From NCBI GenBank assembly GCA_016716525.1, contig JADJWE010000006.1, positions 476,684 through 540,683 of the forward strand: DNA of 64,000 bases, written 5' to 3'. The translations under genes were made by a program, and so were the position numbers. The DNA is from Candidatus Flexicrinis affinis (GTDB lineage: Bacteria; Chloroflexota; Anaerolineae; Aggregatilineales; Phototrophicaceae). Of the stretch, positions 61,516 to 64,000 are shown piece by piece. The notes below the pieces were generated by a model. That model saw nothing but the letters and a program-made list of their open reading frames with translations, was not told the DNA's origin and ran no database searches. Position 1 is the first letter of the stretch. Every line of letters begins with the position of its first letter.

Positions 61516-61685
61516 GCGACGGCGACAAGAATCAACACCCCAAGCACACCCGACAGCATCTTGCGCATGAGCACACGCCCCTGACTCTGCGGTCTACGCA
61601 AACGGTACTGCTAATCACATGTCCAGTCAATCGAAGTTGGATTGTTATGGTATAGATATCGCCGCGCTCTCGCCCACTCCACTCA

Positions 61686-61716
61686 AAAGCCCCGGCGCGT
61701 TCGCAACCGGGGCTTT
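61686..61716 (-). terminator. terminator after the VIT-VWA gene
   Basis: AAAGCCCCGG and CCGGGGCTTT form a perfect ten-base stem across an 11-base loop, 30 bases after the stop. On the minus strand the stem is followed by TTTTG, so it ends the 61747..63948 transcript. Confidence 0.75.
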
Positions 61717-61746
61717 CACTGCCTTCTGACTGCTGAAACTGGTCTC

Positions 61747-63948
61747 TTACTCCGCCGTGACTTCGTAGGCGACGCCGTCGAGCACGACGATCACCTGCTC
61801 GCCCAGCGCGAAGTAGTCGGCCAGCTCGGGCATCGCGTCGAGCAGATCGAAGTACGCGTCGCTCAAGAACTCGACCTTCTCGGTGGTCATCGTGTCCGGC
61901 TCGAACGCCGTATCCGTCCACACGCCGTCGATCTGGATGAAGGTCTTGTCGCCGACGGTCGTCAGGGCATTGGTGTCTCGGAACTCGTTGCCGAAGCTGC
62001 CGTCCGCGTCCTGACCTTCACCCGGAGCCATCTGGGTACCGGCCGGCGTCATGGTCTGCATCGGGGCGGGAGCAGCCGCCTGCGACATCGCGCCCAAGTC
62101 GGCGGCGCGGTTGACGGCGCCAGCACCGGTCACGTCGGAGAAGGCATCCTCCATCGCCATCTCGGCCTCTTCCATGGCCATCCGGCGGCCCTGCTGCGTC
62201 AGGATGTCGTCTTCCTCGATCAGGAAGCTGGTATACGGCGTGATGATGCCGTAGCGCACGCTCAGACTGACGACGCTGTCGACCAGTTCGCTCGACTCGC
62301 CGTTGAGGCGGATGGTGTTGAGCAGGTCGGCGATACGGCGCTGCGCCCACAGCCGGGCGATGAAGGCGTCGCCGCCGGCGTTCTCGCGGAAGCTGAGGTC
62401 GTCATAGACGAAGGTGGTCGGCTCGCCGCGCACGGCGCCGCTCAGCGAGATCGTGACGTTGTCCTGCCCGTTGCGGTAACGGCCCACGATGGCAATCTGT
62501 TCGCCGGCGAACAGGTCGGCGACCTCGGCCGGGTACTGCACCTCGGTCTGCACGCCGCCGAAGTCGATCGCGATGTCGCTCAGCACCGGCGCGCTGATCT
62601 TGTTGTACAGGCTCGCCATCGACTCGTCGATGCGCATCGACGGGCGGACGTACGTGCCGGCGCCTTTGAAGTCGCGCACGATGGCATCCAGCAGCAGCGT
62701 GTTGACGTCGTCGCCGACGCCGAAGCTGAAGATGCGGGCGTTGGGCTTGGCGGCGTCTGCCGCGTTGGCGAGGATCGAGTCGACCTCGGTGATGCCTTCG
62801 GTCGGCACGCCGTCGGTCAGGAACAGGATTGTCGCGGGGCGTTCCTGCACCATGTCGAGCGCGGTGAGCAGGCCGGCGTTGATGTCGGTGCCGCCCTCGG
62901 CGTACAGGCTGTCGATCCACGCGGCGGCGTCAGACGCATTATCCTCGCTCTGCAGGCCGCTGGCGTAGGTACGCACGCCGGTGCTGAACACGACCACGTT
63001 GAAGCGATCCTCGGGGTTGAGGTTTTCGAGCACGTAGCGGGCGGCGGCCTGCGCCTGCGTCCACTTCTCGCCCTGCATCGAGCCGGACTGGTCGATCACC
63101 AGCACGATGTCCTTGGGCTGGATGGCGTCGGCGTCCACGCGCAGCGGCGGCTGAACCAGCAGCAGGAAGAAGCCGTCGGCCGCGGCGCTCTCCTTGAAGG
63201 TGAGCAGGCTGACGCTGATCTCGGTGGCGTCCACGCCGTAGTACAGTGTGAAGTCGTTGTCGGCGACGGCGTCGGTCATCTCGAAGCCGGCGCGGAAGGA
63301 CGTATCGCTCTCGCGGCTGATGGCGATTTGATGCGACGGCGAATACACCGTTCCGATCGGGGTCTGGCCGGTCACCTCGACCGACAGCGACAACTGCTCG
63401 ACAAGGCGGGTGGTCGTCAGCGGGTAGAGGTACTTGATCAGGCCGTTGTCGACCGGCAGCAGCTGCGAATAGTCGATCTGGATGCGGCGCGTTTCGCCCG
63501 GCGGGATCGGGAAGACGTTGGCCTGAATGGCCTGGGTGCCGATGTATTCGAGCAGCGCGGGGTCGCGGTACTGGCGCACGATTTCGTCATAGATCTGGCG
63601 CGCCTCGGTGGCGGAGAGGATCTTGGCCTCGTACGCCTCGCCGTCGATGATCATGGTCAGGCGGTCGACCGCGGCGTTATCCGGCAGCGGGAAGACGAAC
63701 GTGCCTTCGGCCAGCCCCTCGCCGGTATTGGTGAACTGCAGGTCGATGCTGGTGGTGGCGAGCTGGTCGTTAATGACCGCGCGCACGCGGTGGAAATCGA
63801 CCGTCAGCCAGTCCGGGTTGGTCCACACGCCGGGAACCCAGCGCGGCGGTTCCGGCATGATCGGCTCCTGAGCCTGCGCGATGCCGGCGGTTAGCAGTAC
63901 AAAGGTGGCAACAAGCAGAATGATTCGAATCGTGCGGCGGATCGTCAT
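61747..63948 (-). CDS. VIT and von Willebrand factor A domain surface protein
   Basis: A 733-residue exported protein with signal peptide IRIILLVATFVLLTAGIAQAQ. A VIT (vault/inter-alpha-trypsin inhibitor) domain covers about 30-165, including ATEARQIYDEIVRQYRDPALL. A VWA domain (about 280-470) has an intact MIDAS: VIDQSGSMQG, GGTDINAGL and LFLTDGVPTEG. A Met/Ala/Pro-rich stretch follows (TMTPAGTQMAPGEG), then a beta-rich C-domain. It probably binds a protein ligand through metal at the cell surface. GGAGG precedes the ATG. A longer antisense frame covers the same region and is rejected. Confidence 0.9.
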   Translation of the reverse strand: MTIRRTIRIILLVATFVLLTAGIAQAQEPIMPEPPRWVPGVWTNPDWLTVDFHRVRAVINDQLATTSIDLQFTNTGEGLAEGTFVFPLPDNAAVDRLTMIIDGEAYEAKILSATEARQIYDEIVRQYRDPALLEYIGTQAIQANVFPIPPGETRRIQIDYSQLLPVDNGLIKYLYPLTTTRLVEQLSLSVEVTGQTPIGTVYSPSHQIAISRESDTSFRAGFEMTDAVADNDFTLYYGVDATEISVSLLTFKESAAADGFFLLLVQPPLRVDADAIQPKDIVLVIDQSGSMQGEKWTQAQAAARYVLENLNPEDRFNVVVFSTGVRTYASGLQSEDNASDAAAWIDSLYAEGGTDINAGLLTALDMVQERPATILFLTDGVPTEGITEVDSILANAADAAKPNARIFSFGVGDDVNTLLLDAIVRDFKGAGTYVRPSMRIDESMASLYNKISAPVLSDIAIDFGGVQTEVQYPAEVADLFAGEQIAIVGRYRNGQDNVTISLSGAVRGEPTTFVYDDLSFRENAGGDAFIARLWAQRRIADLLNTIRLNGESSELVDSVVSLSVRYGIITPYTSFLIEEDDILTQQGRRMAMEEAEMAMEDAFSDVTGAGAVNRAADLGAMSQAAAPAPMQTMTPAGTQMAPGEGQDADGSFGNEFRDTNALTTVGDKTFIQIDGVWTDTAFEPDTMTTEKVEFLSDAYFDLLDAMPELADYFALGEQVIVVLDGVAYEVTAE

Positions 63949-64000
63949 GGGGTTCGGGCCTCCATACTTGGTTTGATGGGTAGACGCCCGCCGGTTCCGA

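Noticed and set aside
61642..63894. 750-codon plus-strand open frame, longer than the VIT-VWA gene it covers
   Set aside because: The minus-strand frame has a signal peptide, VIT and VWA motifs and a terminator. The plus frame has only low-complexity composition.

Overview
The window is a high-GC bacterial chromosome segment with no rRNA, tRNA, CRISPR or phage genes that I can see. The gene content suggests a member of Chloroflexota, probably Anaerolineae-like. The clues are secreted proteins with Thr-Pro-rich linkers (TATPT, TPEPP), a bacterial Elp3, an F420-type luciferase-like oxidoreductase, a Uma2 protein, a XisH/XisI pair and many extended -10 promoters. The taxonomy is inference from gene content only.

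Layout. 1-8.7 kb: the tail of a beta-propeller-like secreted protein, cysteine synthase behind an attenuator-like hairpin, a core methionine synthase (MetE C-terminal type) divergent from a UlaG-like hydrolase, and an operon of phosphohexomutase, a secreted propeller-like protein and a NagD-type phosphatase. 8.8-20.2 kb: an acetyltransferase split by one in-frame stop, then an AraC regulator divergent from a run of ten co-oriented genes (cupin, SDR, Zn-alcohol dehydrogenase, luciferase-like oxidoreductase, three aldo/keto reductases, EamA exporter, CocE hydrolase, DUF2255). This run looks like a carbonyl-detoxification island. 21.2-28.2 kb (minus strand): acyl-CoA carboxylase parts (carboxyltransferase, biotin carboxylase, biotin carrier) with an acyl-CoA ligase, a methyltransferase, a 52-residue ORF and an intruding four-helix-bundle gene. 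28.7-36.4 kb: two membrane sensor kinases, the second translationally coupled to two receiver-only regulators. 36.5-48 kb: SufU/SufS, PhoD phosphatase, a ScyD-like protein with a lipoprotein cytochrome c, a tandem GNAT, a cyanobacterial-type acyl-ACP reductase homologue, an FAD monooxygenase and a secreted PPC-like protein. 47.7-49.2 kb: a small regulator/HNH nuclease pair and Uma2.

49.4-54.3 kb is the most unusual region. It holds two tandem paralogues that join an Flp-pilin-type N-terminus to a Pro/Thr/Gly linker and a parallel beta-helix made of GGAIY repeats. Each follows a ~180-nt leader with a shared promoter and hairpin. An 841-bp IS5-family element sits exactly on the stop codon of the second copy and separates it from its terminator. 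54.3-64 kb: Elp3, XisH/XisI, a ParB/Srx-like protein, a GNAT, a one-helix protein, a second propeller-like gene (an inverted near-copy of the gene at the window start), a beta-helix/HELGH metalloprotease whose signal peptide is out of frame at a G8 tract, and a VIT-VWA surface protein.

A family of intergenic repeats (heads with GGGGCGCTGCCCC) lies just downstream of stop codons. Three copies carry long palindromes, two of them perfect 15-bp arms, that differ in sequence but keep pairing. Regions of lower GC (xisHI, four-helix-bundle gene, HNH pair, N-terminal part of the 58.3-59.6 kb gene) look acquired.
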